A stretch of 64,000 nt of DNA. Origin: Bondarzewia mesenterica. Lineage: Eukaryota; Basidiomycota; Agaricomycetes; Russulales; Bondarzewiaceae. Both the position numbers and the translations under genes were made by a program. This document shows positions 12,401-23,087 of this stretch, one piece after another (within the stretch, counting starts at the first letter, position 1; every line of letters begins with the position of its first letter). Below the pieces are notes generated by a model, which did no database searches, had not been told where the DNA came from, and worked only from the letters and a program-made list of their open reading frames with translations. The DNA lies in the NCBI GenBank assembly GCA_004802705.1, contig SGPL01000032.1, positions 1 through 64,000 on the forward strand, written 5' to 3'.

Positions 12401-13810
12401 TTCAAAATCCTTCTTGATCCTGAGGTCTCCGACCTTCTGGATAAGAGGAAGAAGCAACATCTCCGCCGCTGTGGGAACACTGCGCGCATCCCTGAATCTC
12501 AAATTTGCAACGAGAGAGGATATCACCGACAGAAGTTCGGGCATCGAGCGCGCGAAGGCGAGGGAGTCAAAGGATTTGCCGGTCTGGACAATAATTTTTC
12601 CTAGCGCCGACTTGGGTTCGCCCTTGCCATGCTCCTTCAGCGCGGGCGTTATGAATTCCGGGGTGAAGCACTGACACAAGAGGGCGAGGGAATGCGCTGC
12701 TGCCTTGCGTATTGAAGAATCGTTTGATTCGAGGAAGGGCCACATTGCCTTCCAAGCCTTGCCCAGCTCGATAGCTGAGGCCTCAGCATCTGTGAATTTC
12801 AAAGCAAGCACGGCATTGCCTAGGACAACCAGCCAGGCAGGTGCCAGGATGGCATCAGCTTTGGGAGGAGGAGACGATAGGACTGCCTTGAGGATAGCAG
12901 GGATCTCTTCGGTAACATCGACGCCGTTGTCATTGGTTGGCGAGGAGAGAACATCGGACAAGAAGGAATAAACCGTTTGTGAAAGGTATGGGTTTCCGAG
13001 GCGAGGCAAGGTAAGGATCAAAGGTACGATGGAAGGAAGCGACTATATGTGCAGGTTAGATGGCGCGCCATGTATTTCTTCTTCACTCACCGAGGGTGGC
13101 AAATTGAGTAGGACGGGTCGGAGAAATGACATAAGATGGATAGCGATTTCCGCACCCTCCATGTCAGAAGAATTGCTTTTAGATTTGGGGAAAACATTAG
13201 CATTGATATTGGACAAGGTAGACTTGACCCATTCTGCGACGCGATCGGCGTAGGGATGTCGCAGCAAAGGGCTTGGTGGGAAGGAGAGTATGTCTTTCAC
13301 AGCATCCGCAGCTCTTTTACGGACCTTGGGCCGTGGATCCAAGCACAGCTGCAGTATAGAAGCGAAAGTTTGCCGAATGCCCTGGACCTCCAATTGAGGA
13401 CGATCTAGGGCCTTCAGGACGTGATTGTACAAGCCCAACTGAGATCGAAGCGGGGGAGCATATGATGTGAGAGCTGGGAATAGAGGTGCAGTGAGAGAAA
13501 CGATAGTGTTCAAGTTTCCACGGATGACTGGAGGCGGGGTGAAGGGTGCGACGAGGGCGAGGAGGTAGAGTTCTGCAGGCAGCATGTCACCGTCTCCCAA
13601 GGACAAGCCAGAAGCTCTTTCCTTTTGCAAAGTTCCATCCAATGTTGTGAGAAGAACTGCAAAGTACGCGGTGGGAGAACGCTGAGACTTTTGTTCTTCG
13701 AGCGTAGCTTCGAGGGCATGCAGCAAAGTTGCGGGTGTCTTCTGGTGCGCGAGAGAAGAAGACGTATGAGGGCGAATTTTTGCCAGAGCTTCCCCAAGGC
13801 CGTCAGACAT
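9489..13810 (-). CDS. RRP12: Ribosomal RNA-processing/export protein Rrp12
   Basis: HEAT-repeat karyopherin-like factor needed for export of both ribosomal subunits. The ATG at 13810 gives MSDGLGEALAKIRPHTSSSL. The N-terminal exon carries ATLEEQKSQRSPTAYFAVLL and then the NUC173-type region (PLFPALTSYAPPLRSQLGLYN, LCLDPRPKVRKRAADAVKDIL). A long helical solenoid follows through about ten exons. The C-terminus is disordered and charged: FEDVLYGSESELEDSDDD, a Lys/Arg-rich stretch with KKRRKPG, and a terminal exon ending DPYAYLPLSQAAKKGG...GKR-stop at 9489. That terminal motif is typical of fungal Rrp12. Estimated length is about 1,250 residues, normal for the family. No frame breaks were noticed. 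Confidence 0.94.
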
Positions 13811-14081
13811 TTTTAATTGATGTATGAGAACGTGGGTGTGCTTGAATCAATGCAAGGAGCGTTGCCCGCTGAAATGCCCGCCCGATGCNACACTTAGGCG
13901 CTCAAGCATGCTCTTGAGCTGCTAATTTTAGCTTATGTAAGGTGCTGCTGAATGANGTCATCAATCTGACTCTCTCTTGGACCTCATGGNAAGCTCCAAA
14001 ATTCGTACTCAACGTCAACGTTCAAGTACCTCATGGACCTNAATTGAGCATTCCCAGAATTCAGCGAACGNGCTCTACAAC
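13811..14081. promoter_or_regulatory. Divergent intergenic region between RRP12 and the acyltransferase
   Basis: A 271-bp divergent gap containing the first of many single ambiguous bases (N). It presumably holds both promoters. No RNA gene is visible. Confidence 0.4.
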
Positions 14082-16227
14082 ATGCTAAAAGGAACTCCAA
14101 CGCCGTGGTCCTACTTTTTTATTCGGTACGTGTCATCTGGCTGTTACAACCAGCACGTCGCGGCCGCAGTCATTCNTCGACTAAATGGACTGCTGCCAGN
14201 TTTCTGTTTAAATTCGTTCTCAAAATATTCTACGGNACAATAGTTGTTGAGGGGACCNATNACATACCAGTCTCNGGAGAACCGTGGTGTGTAAGCTAAC
14301 TTCCAAGAAATAGACGTCNTTTTCATCGTTATTTCCGCGGTGGATNCNTAACAGCATTGTCTGTGCGAACCACACCAACTCCCTCACAGATGCGCTGTAC
14401 GTTTGTGCAAGTTCCATACTGTCACNCNAAGTGTTNANTTTCTGCAATAGTCTTCTCGTGACGGCCATACCGTCAAAAGTAAGATAGTCTTACACGCTGC
14501 CCTCCTCACACGCACGGCTGATCCCCGTCTTCCTTACTTCGTTCAGAAGCGTAACATGCTCCGGCTAACTGCAAAGTCGACTCAATTTGGAAAGAAGACA
14601 TTCACCAGCTGGCTGATTGANTCTGCTGGGACCGTGCCGATCCAAAGACGGCGAGATTTTCCCGACGGAACCACTGACAACGGNGCAGCCATGCTNCAGC
14701 TTCAAGAAGTGAGTGTTGTTGCCGTCAACATCCNACCATTACCCTTTTTTTATGGTTTGTCTAGGCTTTGGAGCATGGCGATGCTGTTTGTCTCTTCCCG
14801 GAAGGCGCGAGCAGATACCATCCCACTATTGCCCCTTTGAAGACAGGGGGTATGTCACGTCTGAGGTCTCTTTGGCCTTAACGAAGCCAATTGATGTATC
14901 CTGTAGTCGCGCGAATTGTATCCGATGTTCTCTCTCGGAACAGGGACAATCCANATTTCGAAGTTTCCATATTAACTTGCTCCGTCACCTACATGTGAGT
15001 NTCCCCTTCCGCAAGTTTCACGGAATTAACTTTGATCAAACAACATCCAGGCACCGTCAACATTTTCGCTCTGATGTCCTGGTTACTTTCCATCCTCCTA
15101 TGAGATTCCGACCTCAAGTGGGTTGTCGCAATGCCGTCCATATCACCCCAGAAATCTAAAACAGTGTTATCAGAGTAATCCGGAGCTAATGGCACCAGTT
15201 GACTACGAATACATCCGTCTGCTCACGGCCAAGATGCACAAGCAAATTGCCTCCGGTACTTTCGATGCNCCGTCATGGGATCTAATCCGGATAGCTAGAC
15301 TAGCCGCACCCATATATGCTCCTCTAGGGACACGCATGAGCCTCGGGGATTATGTTCGCGTTTCTCGTGCTTTTCTGGAAGCATTTAAAACGGAGAGCCT
15401 ACCAGAAATGTCGGATGATGGAGAATCAAATGCTCATCAAGATCTTTCTGGACATATTGAAGAGCTCATCCGACTGAAGAACGATCTAAAGGTTCGTCAC
15501 GACCTGTTTTCATCTTCATATCTNACTCGGGAANATTTCATAGACTTATCAGGATGAGCTTTTCCGACTACGAATCAAGGACGACCGCATACGGCGGCCG
15601 TTGCCTCGACCAGTGATACTATACCGCATGGGCATCCGTCTCTGGTGGGCTGCCTTTCTCTTCACAATCTCCATGCCCGGTTTAGCGCTCTGGACACCGG
15701 TAGCAATGACTACCTTCATTGCCGTACACAACTTCAAGAAGACAGGACCGGTATGGGACACCTTTGACGAGATAGCGCAATACAAGCTTGTGTATGGATT
15801 GGTCTCTGGCATCTGCGTCTGGCTCGGCGCCACGCTACTCATGCTCCCAATCGCNCCGTTCGCCGTGGTCATGATCCCCTTGCTGATGTGGATGACATTG
15901 CGTTGGTTCGAGGATGCTGTCTCGGCCTTCCGGGCATTCATCGCCCTATCACGGCTTTTGCGGGTCGGCCAGCCTACACTCGAACGCTTGCGCACGACCC
16001 GGCGCGAGATCTACGGTCGCGTCATGGACTTGGCTGTCAACGGGCTTGGTCTGCCTGACGATCCGGAGACGTACTTTGTGAAGTATGGGGNAAAGCAGAA
16101 AGGGCGGGTGACGGGACGCTGGGAGAGCAAGAGAAAGTACTTNTCCGTGCGAAGGCGGAGGAAGAGGGACTGGAATGAGACATTGCGGTTGCACGAGNAG
16201 TTTGATTATCCATCAGAAGCTGAGTGA
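14082..16227 (+). CDS. SCT1: Glycerol-3-phosphate/DHAP acyltransferase (Sct1/Gpt2-like)
   Basis: Membrane acyltransferase for the first step of glycerolipid synthesis. The proposed ATG at 14082 (MLKGTPTPWSYFFIR) is followed by an intron, then FLFKFVLKIFY and VEGT..IPV. Acyltransferase block I is split over exons as CIVCANHTNSLTDAL. Then come LRLTAKSTQFGKKTF, AGTVPIQRRRDFPDG, ALEHGDAVCLFPEGASRYHP (block III with the FPEG motif) and TIAPLKTG. DVLVTFHPPMRF and LTAKMHKQIASGTFD follow. The C-terminal part from 15600 has several hydrophobic helices (WWAAFLFTISMPGLALWTPV, GLVSGICVWLGATLLMLPI). It ends at 16227 after a basic stretch. The order of blocks and the C-terminal membrane domain fit the yeast Sct1/Gpt2 family. 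More than ten single N positions make some residues unknown; I chose the start by position, so it is less certain. Confidence 0.86.
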
Positions 16228-16461
16228 AACTGAAGGTGAGGTATTGACAGAGGTTAAATATGCGATAGGTGATCTAGAGTACAGAACAGTACGTAACGGG
16301 AGCTATATTTACATATTGTAAATCATTTGTTTGAGAAAAGCGAAAGAGAAANGCGATAGTGGAACGGCAAGACGGGGGAACGAATGNAAAANNGGTAAAA
16401 ACCGTCGACAATCAAAGAGAGATGATGGCGCGTATACAACATCTTAGAGCAAGACGAAAAA

Positions 16462-17340
16462 CTAATCCTCAATGCGAGTATAAGCGCGGTTGCCCGCAGC
16501 CCATCTATGGCCCCTACCGGCGGAGACACCGGTCAAGATAACACCGAAAGAAATTGCAAAGGCGGCCACCCAGGAGACCATACTCAGATAGTAAGCGGTA
16601 CCTAAATATCAAGTTGAGATTGTTCAGACAGGGTCTTAAAATCCTGGTACATACCAAAGCGCGCATGCTCAAACCCAGGGTATCTAGAAGTGCGATAGAG
16701 GTCGCTCACAACCGCAAAGGTAATCATCGGGAACAGAGCTACCGCATAGTTCAATGATATAGCGCGAACGAAGAGTCTAATCCGCAGACGCACCATGCAG
16801 AGCCACAAGGCCTGCGACAGCCTTCCAGATGCGACGACGGCGCGAGTGTGTGCTCACTCCGAAGATCAACGACAGGAGCGCCATCGCCCCAACCCAAATG
16901 CCGAGCTCTCCGACATAGCCAGCGGTCGTCCACTCCGTGCAAAACGCGCGATTCTCCTTCTCGCAGTGATCGGTCACACTCGCGGGGAACGGACGACATT
17001 GGTAGTCAGTGTAGGCGAGCTTGCCATCCGAGCCAGGGATCTCGATGACTTGACGTTCGCATCGCTCCATGAGGCCATAGCGCACTGTCACTTTATAATG
17101 GGGAATGGTCTCGTCTCTAGCGACAATCCTGGGGGAAGGCGAAGAAAAATCGTAAAACCATCATAGGGAGAGGGCAGGTATGGCACGCAACACACCAATC
17201 GTTACGCCGGACAGCTATGATATTCTGGAAATCAGAAACTTTAGACAACGGGCGAATGTTCTAAAGCAACACTTAAGTCTTACCAATGCCAGCGTTGCGG
17301 CCACTAGGATAAAAGCAACGGCATAAGATGTTTTTCGCAT
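16462..17340 (-). CDS. Four-helix membrane protein with cysteine-rich loop, function unknown
   Basis: Small multi-exon gene (about 210 residues). The ATG at 17340 starts a hydrophobic segment (MRKTSYAVAFILVAATLAL). After an intron come NIIAVRRNDW and then a predicted outer loop with four cysteines (RCERQVIEIPG, TDYQCRPFP, HCEKENRAFC). Helices two to four follow: VGELGIWVGAMALLSLIFGV, WKAVAGLVALHALFPMITFA and YYLSMVSWVAAFAISFGVIL. The end is WAAGNRAYTRIED-stop at 16462. This is a claudin/tetraspanin/SUR7-like topology, but I see no motif that proves any of those families. The even intron spacing and conserved-looking loop make it a real gene. It is convergent with the acyltransferase. Confidence 0.78.
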
Positions 17341-17479
17341 AGCAGAGAAATTGAGCTGAAGGACTCAAGGAGCTATCGAGTCGAGTCGTAACGGCAGGCT
17401 GGTTGAATGAAGTCAAACAGCATTCTTTATCCTCAAGTTGATATCGATTCATATAAATTTATATTTCAATTAAATCTAA

Positions 17480-17577
17480 GTCCCTGTCGATTAGTGGTTA
17501 AATCATGACGTTGTGGCCGGCATCTTCCGAGATGTGGAATCACCGTCAAGCCCTGGGCTCGACTCCCAGCCGGGACA
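17480..17577 (+). tRNA. tRNA-His (anticodon GTG) with a 26-nt intron
   Basis: The anticodon stem TGACG (17506-17510) pairs perfectly with CGTCA (17544-17548). The loop reads TT-GTG-G, with an intron at 17517-17542, in the canonical position one base after the anticodon. The D arm is GATT...AATC. The T arm is CTGGG-CTCGACT-CCCAG. Acceptor strands GTCCCTG and CCGGGAC pair except for one T-C mismatch at pair 6-67. The discriminator is A at 17577 and a T-run terminator follows from 17580. The mismatch and C54 (in place of T54) leave open that the copy is weak or pseudo. Confidence 0.7.
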
Positions 17578-18424
17578 CTTTTTTTGAATACTGGCAACCA
17601 GTCTTTTTCTTTTTACTGAAGGATGGCAATCACAGCAGATTCATTAGTATGAGATCAATACAGTGGTATTATACCAAGGACTCGTGTATTTTTCTAAAGT
17701 GCCCCCAAGCATTGCTATAAAATTGGGTATCTATGATCTTACTCCATTCCTTGATCCATCTGCTAATAACTCATGTAATTTTGAAGACTTTCATTACCTC
17801 TTTGGTGTAAATATTCTTTCATATGTAAGGACCATTGCCTGAAATTTCTGTGCATGTCAGTAAGGTGGTTGTGGAATAGCACCTGGATTCATCCTTAAAA
17901 TGACCCAAATTGCATAATTACATTTTGTCACTCAATTGTGTTTAAAATGGCAGTTGATATTAATACTGAAAATTTTCTATCATATTGAGAGGCTCCTAAA
18001 GAACATTTTATGAAGGATAAGCAATGGTATTGAAGCACAATCTGGTGCTTGAAACTCAGATCTTTTGAAAAAGAGGCCAAAACAGGATGAGTGTGACAGG
18101 GGTGACAGCTCGACTCGGTTTGAGTCTTCCGAAAGGACTCGGATTTCATAAAATTTGACCTTCAGATTGTTTTGCAAGCAACTCTTGGCCACATCATCCG
18201 TTGGGTTTCAGAGTTGGGGGATATGATCTCAAGATTGTATCTTAGCTAAATACCAACTTTATTTTGTGTGAAACTGATAGATTCTGACTGAGAATGCATG
18301 GGGCAAAGTTGTAGATCAAGGCATGAGTCAACACTGTAGAGACTAGAGAGGCAGAATAGGTGATGGTCGTGTGTACAGTGAGCGTGAAATGTCATGAAAC
18401 ATGTGTAGGCAGGAAGAACCAACA
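17578..18424. other. AT-rich gap between tRNA-His and PNS1
   Basis: About 850 bases, visibly richer in A+T than the flanks from about 17580 to 18260. No gene was recognised. It starts directly after the tRNA terminator, a common landing site for retroelements, but I see no clear LTR ends or coding remnants. Confidence 0.45.
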
Positions 18425-21037
18425 TCAAACCCTAGCAACGCCGTCAACAACGCGAGGATACCTATCGGCGATCATCTACAAAATTCGGGGTTAGGCGTTG
18501 TTACGATCGTCGAATGATTGCATAACGTACACCGAACAGCTCAGGTGCGCGGATAGCTAGGACTCCCGGGTCCTCCCCAAGTCCAACAAAACTGGCAACA
18601 GATAGTCTGTCAAAAATTCACGGATCACCAGGCAAATGATGAGAACGTACATTGTGGAAACCCCTGCCTCTATCGCCGATGCGAGCGTCAGGACTATCCA
18701 GCGAATCTTGATGAGATTCTCTGTGAATGGGACGCAGGTGGCTTGATACTTACGCAGCTGAGCACCGATCAAAAATGAGAAGAGAAGGATGGGCGCGGTG
18801 TACTGCCCATCCGAATTGTACGACGGATGCGTGTCTATGGCGTAGTATACTTGAGTCAGGCGACGAGTGAGATGGAAACGTGGTCGAAGGCAGCTTACAG
18901 CGGAGATATAGGTACCCGAATAGCGAGCACATCAAACCGACGGCGTACGCACCCCACGTCAGCGCTGGGGAAAGCGTAATGAGTGTCTCACGTTAGTCTC
19001 GACGATATGGCCTAGTTACGGTATTACACCACTTACTCATGCTTACAAGAGAATCGTTGACCAAGGCATCGATCCCTGTCCCCAGTATGAGTTCACAAAA
19101 TCCTGTAAAGACATGACAGGCGGGTACCTCGATCCTTGAACAGACGCCAAGTATCCTTAGCAGCGGCGATGTATGTCTTGCCATAAAGGGCTTTTGGAAA
19201 GAGAAATAAATAGACCCTCGCACAAGTACTGTACGGGGCAAATTACCAATCTCAATATACGCATATCTTCCGTGTAGCATCAGCATATAACAAGCACCAA
19301 AGAACGAGATAACGGAGCAGCCAACCTATTGAAGTACTGGACCATCCACTCAATGCACCCAATAAAACATTCAGCGCAGCATGCGAAGATAACTTCAACG
19401 GCTGATAAATAATTAGACCATGAGATTTGCTCTGCGAAGCAGACATCTAGGCGCATGCTTACGATGGCCGTCCGCGTTCGCATTATTGCGTACGTTCTGC
19501 AGGATCAAGCGAATGATCTCCAAAACGGTCACAATCAGCGAGCCAAACGCAACGGAGCCAAGGGACAGCGTTGATGCTCGGATGAATGAGGTGATAGTTG
19601 GGTGCTTAGGCATCGTGCCCTGCTCGCGAGGGCCAAAGTAGTACCAGCCTGAAAGAAACCCTTTCAATACCGAATCAAGAAAACCTGCAGTGCAAAAACG
19701 AACTCACTGCCGAATGGACCGCCAGCGAGGGTCACAATGACGACATTCCCCCATGTCATTGAAGTCCATATGTATGAGAATGTGGCGTAGAAGACGAGCC
19801 CGGCAACTTTGCTGGAAGAGCAAAACTGTTCCCTGAGTGCATGCTACCGGGGCATTGCTCAACTTCAGTCGAGAAATGTCGAAAACAAACCATGCTCACA
19901 AGGATTGCCAGGAGTCCATTTGTTATAGCTGAAATGGATGGTCAGGAAATTTATATGAGCAAAGAAATTTGTCGATTCGGAGCTTTCAACAAAAAAAAAA
20001 ACATTAACGCACACCGCGATGACAGTAAAAGAGTACCACCTGAAACCCAAGCTCTCAGCAAGCAACAACACAGAGAATTGTGTAGATGATCTAACTCACA
20101 CGCTCATCGCGGCTTGAATGAGCAACCCTACAAACGCCATGAAATAGACTGACTTGTGATGCTTGCTGATGTCCATAACGACTTGCAGCAACAGTGACGC
20201 GAGAGGAATGCGTGAACGGAAACCGAAGTATGAGAAAATGGAAAGAAGGGCGATTACGGTAAAGATTATGGCTCCAGCTGAGGGGCCAATGATGTTATAA
20301 ACCAGGGGAAATTAACCGCGACAGTCACGTACAGTAGTATCGTGTGATCCAATAATAGATGCATATACCACTTGATAAGGTCAGACACGTCAAGCAGCGT
20401 CGAACGTGTATGATGGACTCGGGCAAACTCACATGTTCAATAAGATCGATAAAATGAGGGTAAAATGCATTATGAGCCTCGTGAAAGCCCGCGTGAGGAG
20501 TAGATAGATTGTGGATAGAAGTAACCCGGATCCACACACAAACAGAAGGAGGTAGACCGTATGCCTGGATATACCATCACGGTCAAACAACGCGCCTACA
20601 TTTTGCACAAACCCTCGAACAAAAAAGCCTCACCTATTCAATGTAATGCTTGTCCCGGTGTTGCCATTACCGACACCACCTCCCAGCCCGTCATTGGATA
20701 CCCAAGAAGAGAGAACTATGCTCGACAGGACGCAGTATCCAGCAAACTAGACAGCAAACTGTCGTCGGTTGACGCAGTCTGTCAGGTTGGAGGATGTACT
20801 GACCTGAGCGATGAAAAGGATGAGGAAGATAGGGTCATTGATAGCCTTCCTGGGTTTGAAGCGATCCCCTTCGAACGGAGACTTGGGATCGGACCCGTAT
20901 CCTTGGTTTTCAGACACCACCGGCGGATAATACGACTGAGCGTAGGGTTCAGACTGTCCTGGAGCATACACAGGTTGATATCCTGCCGGAGACTGTGACT
21001 GCGGGGGGTGTGAGCCCCATTGCTGATATTGAGACAT
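18425..21037 (-). CDS. PNS1: Choline-transporter-like protein Pns1
   Basis: Polytopic plasma-membrane protein of the CTL/SLC44 family. The ATG at 21037 gives a Gln/Ser/Pro/Tyr-rich cytosolic N-terminus (MSQYQQWGSHPPQSQSPAG, then YYPPVVSENQGYGSDPKSPF). The hallmark junction FKPRKAINDPIFLILFIAQ marks entry into the first helix. The remainder is many short exons encoding alternating hydrophobic segments, as expected for about ten helices. It ends IADRYPRVVDGVARV-stop at 18425. Length (about 550 residues), N-terminal style and the NDPIFLILF motif fit Pns1. Substrate is uncertain for the whole family; yeast Pns1 itself does not clearly carry choline. Interior exon borders were not all resolved. 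Confidence 0.87.
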
Positions 21038-21656
21038 GACGGTCAGCGAAACGGGGAGGACAAGGGTACTGTTCGTCGCTCACAACGTGCGCACTTCAGT
21101 GCATACTTATGCCTTGGAGGCTAGGACAATGAGCCTGATGCCAACCTTGTTACGTCTTCTGAGTCCATACATGGACTCCATGAAGTCAAAAACAGAACTC
21201 AGAGCGCTAGCGGATTACTTGCCACTCGTCAAGAATCCTCCTACCTGATAGATAATTATCAACCCGCGGACCACTGTATTTAAAGTGCGTTGAATAGGAC
21301 ATTAATAAATGCACTGAAGGACAGCAGCATCCAGATTTTCCGCAGATCAACGCTCAGAAAGAGAACTGTCGCCTGCCTCTGATCAAAGGTCGGTGTAGAA
21401 GAGTTGTTGAAGTAATCAGGAAGTAGTCATCATATTCCACATAATTATTGAGACAAGAAATTTTACACTTGGCGAGCCTTCGGTATATATGCACTACATG
21501 TATTATTATTATAACCTGGGTCGCACTGAGAGCATGCAGGGATAGAGGATACACCTAGCCGATCAAAACAATTGCAGGAAGGAATGAAAACAGTCTAAAC
21601 ATGATTGTCCAAAGAAGAATTGGTGGTCGTTACCATGCGCAACTTGTGCGAAGTAG
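21038..21656. other. Intergenic upstream of PNS1
   Basis: About 620 bases between PNS1 start and the PP2C stop. It probably contains the PNS1 promoter and PP2C terminator. No gene was seen. Confidence 0.45.
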
Positions 21657-23087
21657 TCATTGATTCTGGACGTTACTAGCGGCAGGTGTATCCACGCTGA
21701 GGGGTGGGTCCTTGAGGCGAATCACCATGACTGTGATGTTGTCGTTGGTATAACGCTTAAGCGCTTCCTTAAGTAGCGCTGTGCTTGCGTCCTGAGGATT
21801 ATGGGTCCTCCGCACGAAGTCGACCGCAGCCTGGTCTTCCATAACGTCCCAAATCTGCACGATACACATGTCAGCGCCCATTCAAGCCCCAAGAGCCGTT
21901 CACAACATGGATGACCCACCCCGTCACAAGCCAAAATCAAAAACTCATCCTCCTCCGTCATTTCTGTCTCCGTCGTGTATGGTGAACCAACAACGAAATC
22001 CTTCATTGATGAATCACCCAGGCTGCGCGTGACAGCCAGAACGCCGTTGACCCTGCCGCTCATGACAAATCCACCAGAATCCATGATCCGCTTGGCCTCT
22101 TGCCTATCGGTACCCTTGTGATCGTAGGTGAGCCTCACAGCTCTCCCAGAACGACACAGTACGCCACGCGCATCTCCCGCATTCGCGACATACAGCACTC
22201 GACGTAAGGACTGTCCGGGTGGAGGTAATTGGGGGGGTGATAGGTTATCGATCTCTGTGGTCTTCATCGGTGATTGAGAGCGTGGGGTAGAAGAAGGCGA
22301 TCGAGAGGCCTGGCTCAGTCGTTGAATTGCCTTTTTCAGTTTGCTCTCCTTCTTCGCTCCGTTGCTGGTTCCAGAGCCTTCGTCATGTGGACTATCCATT
22401 TCTTCGGGGTTGGAGTCGACGTGGGGATTCGGTGGAGTGGTAGAGGAAGATTCTGCTGAAGGCGTGTAGAAGGATTGTCCACCTTCTGCATCCTCGATAC
22501 GCAGGAAAGCGGCCACGGCAGTGCATCCTGAATGTATTTTGCCATCGGATTCTTCGGTCATCTTGGACAGGTTACGATCGACATCATGGAACGTCATGTT
22601 GTAGATGTCGGGTATGGATTTATTCGGGTTCGCCTGAATCGTTTGTAGCATATACTAAATTGATGATGTGAGTCTGAGGTTAAATGACGAACAAAGGAGC
22701 CACATATTGAAAGACATACCTCATGGAAATTCCTACCACACCATTCTGCTGCCTCTTTACCTGCATGTCCGTCGAATATGGCGAAAAACCCCTGTCCGTG
22801 GACCCCAGCATAGTTGACGGAGTACGAATGAGCATCTTCCATCGTTCTTCTTGGTCCCCTTTCCTCCGCTACGCCAAATCGGTATGTCGGAGCTTCATGA
22901 GACCATGGGTTGGGAATCTGCGTCAACAAAAGACTCGTGAACTTATACAACGTCGAGATTTTTTTGGAGAACTGACTGTGGCAGTATAAGGCAAAGCATT
23001 CGCTGATGGAGGGCTGTAAGAATTGCCGAGCGGCTGTGATGCCACAACGTCATCACTAGTAGCCGCTTCGTGAGATTGAGATGACAT
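21657..23087 (-). CDS. PP2C-type Ser/Thr phosphatase, Ptc1-like
   Basis: Metal-dependent protein phosphatase, a likely negative regulator of MAPK signalling if it is the Ptc1 orthologue. The ATG at 23087 gives MSSQSHEAATSDDVVAS. Catalytic blocks in order are FGVAEERGPRRTMEDAHS, GFFAIFDGHAGKEAAEWCG, HSGCTAVAAFL, VLYVANAGDARGVLCRSG, GRVNGVLAVTRSLGDSSMKD, EFLILACDG, VWDVMEDQAAVDFVRR and NDNITVMVIRL, ending at 21657. A Ser/Pro-rich insert of about 90 residues lies between the third and fourth blocks. A run of seven T at 22959-22965 (A on this strand) breaks the frame between the N-terminal segment and LYKFTSLLLTQ; eight would restore it. About three introns are seen. Catalytic residues are complete. 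Confidence 0.88.
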
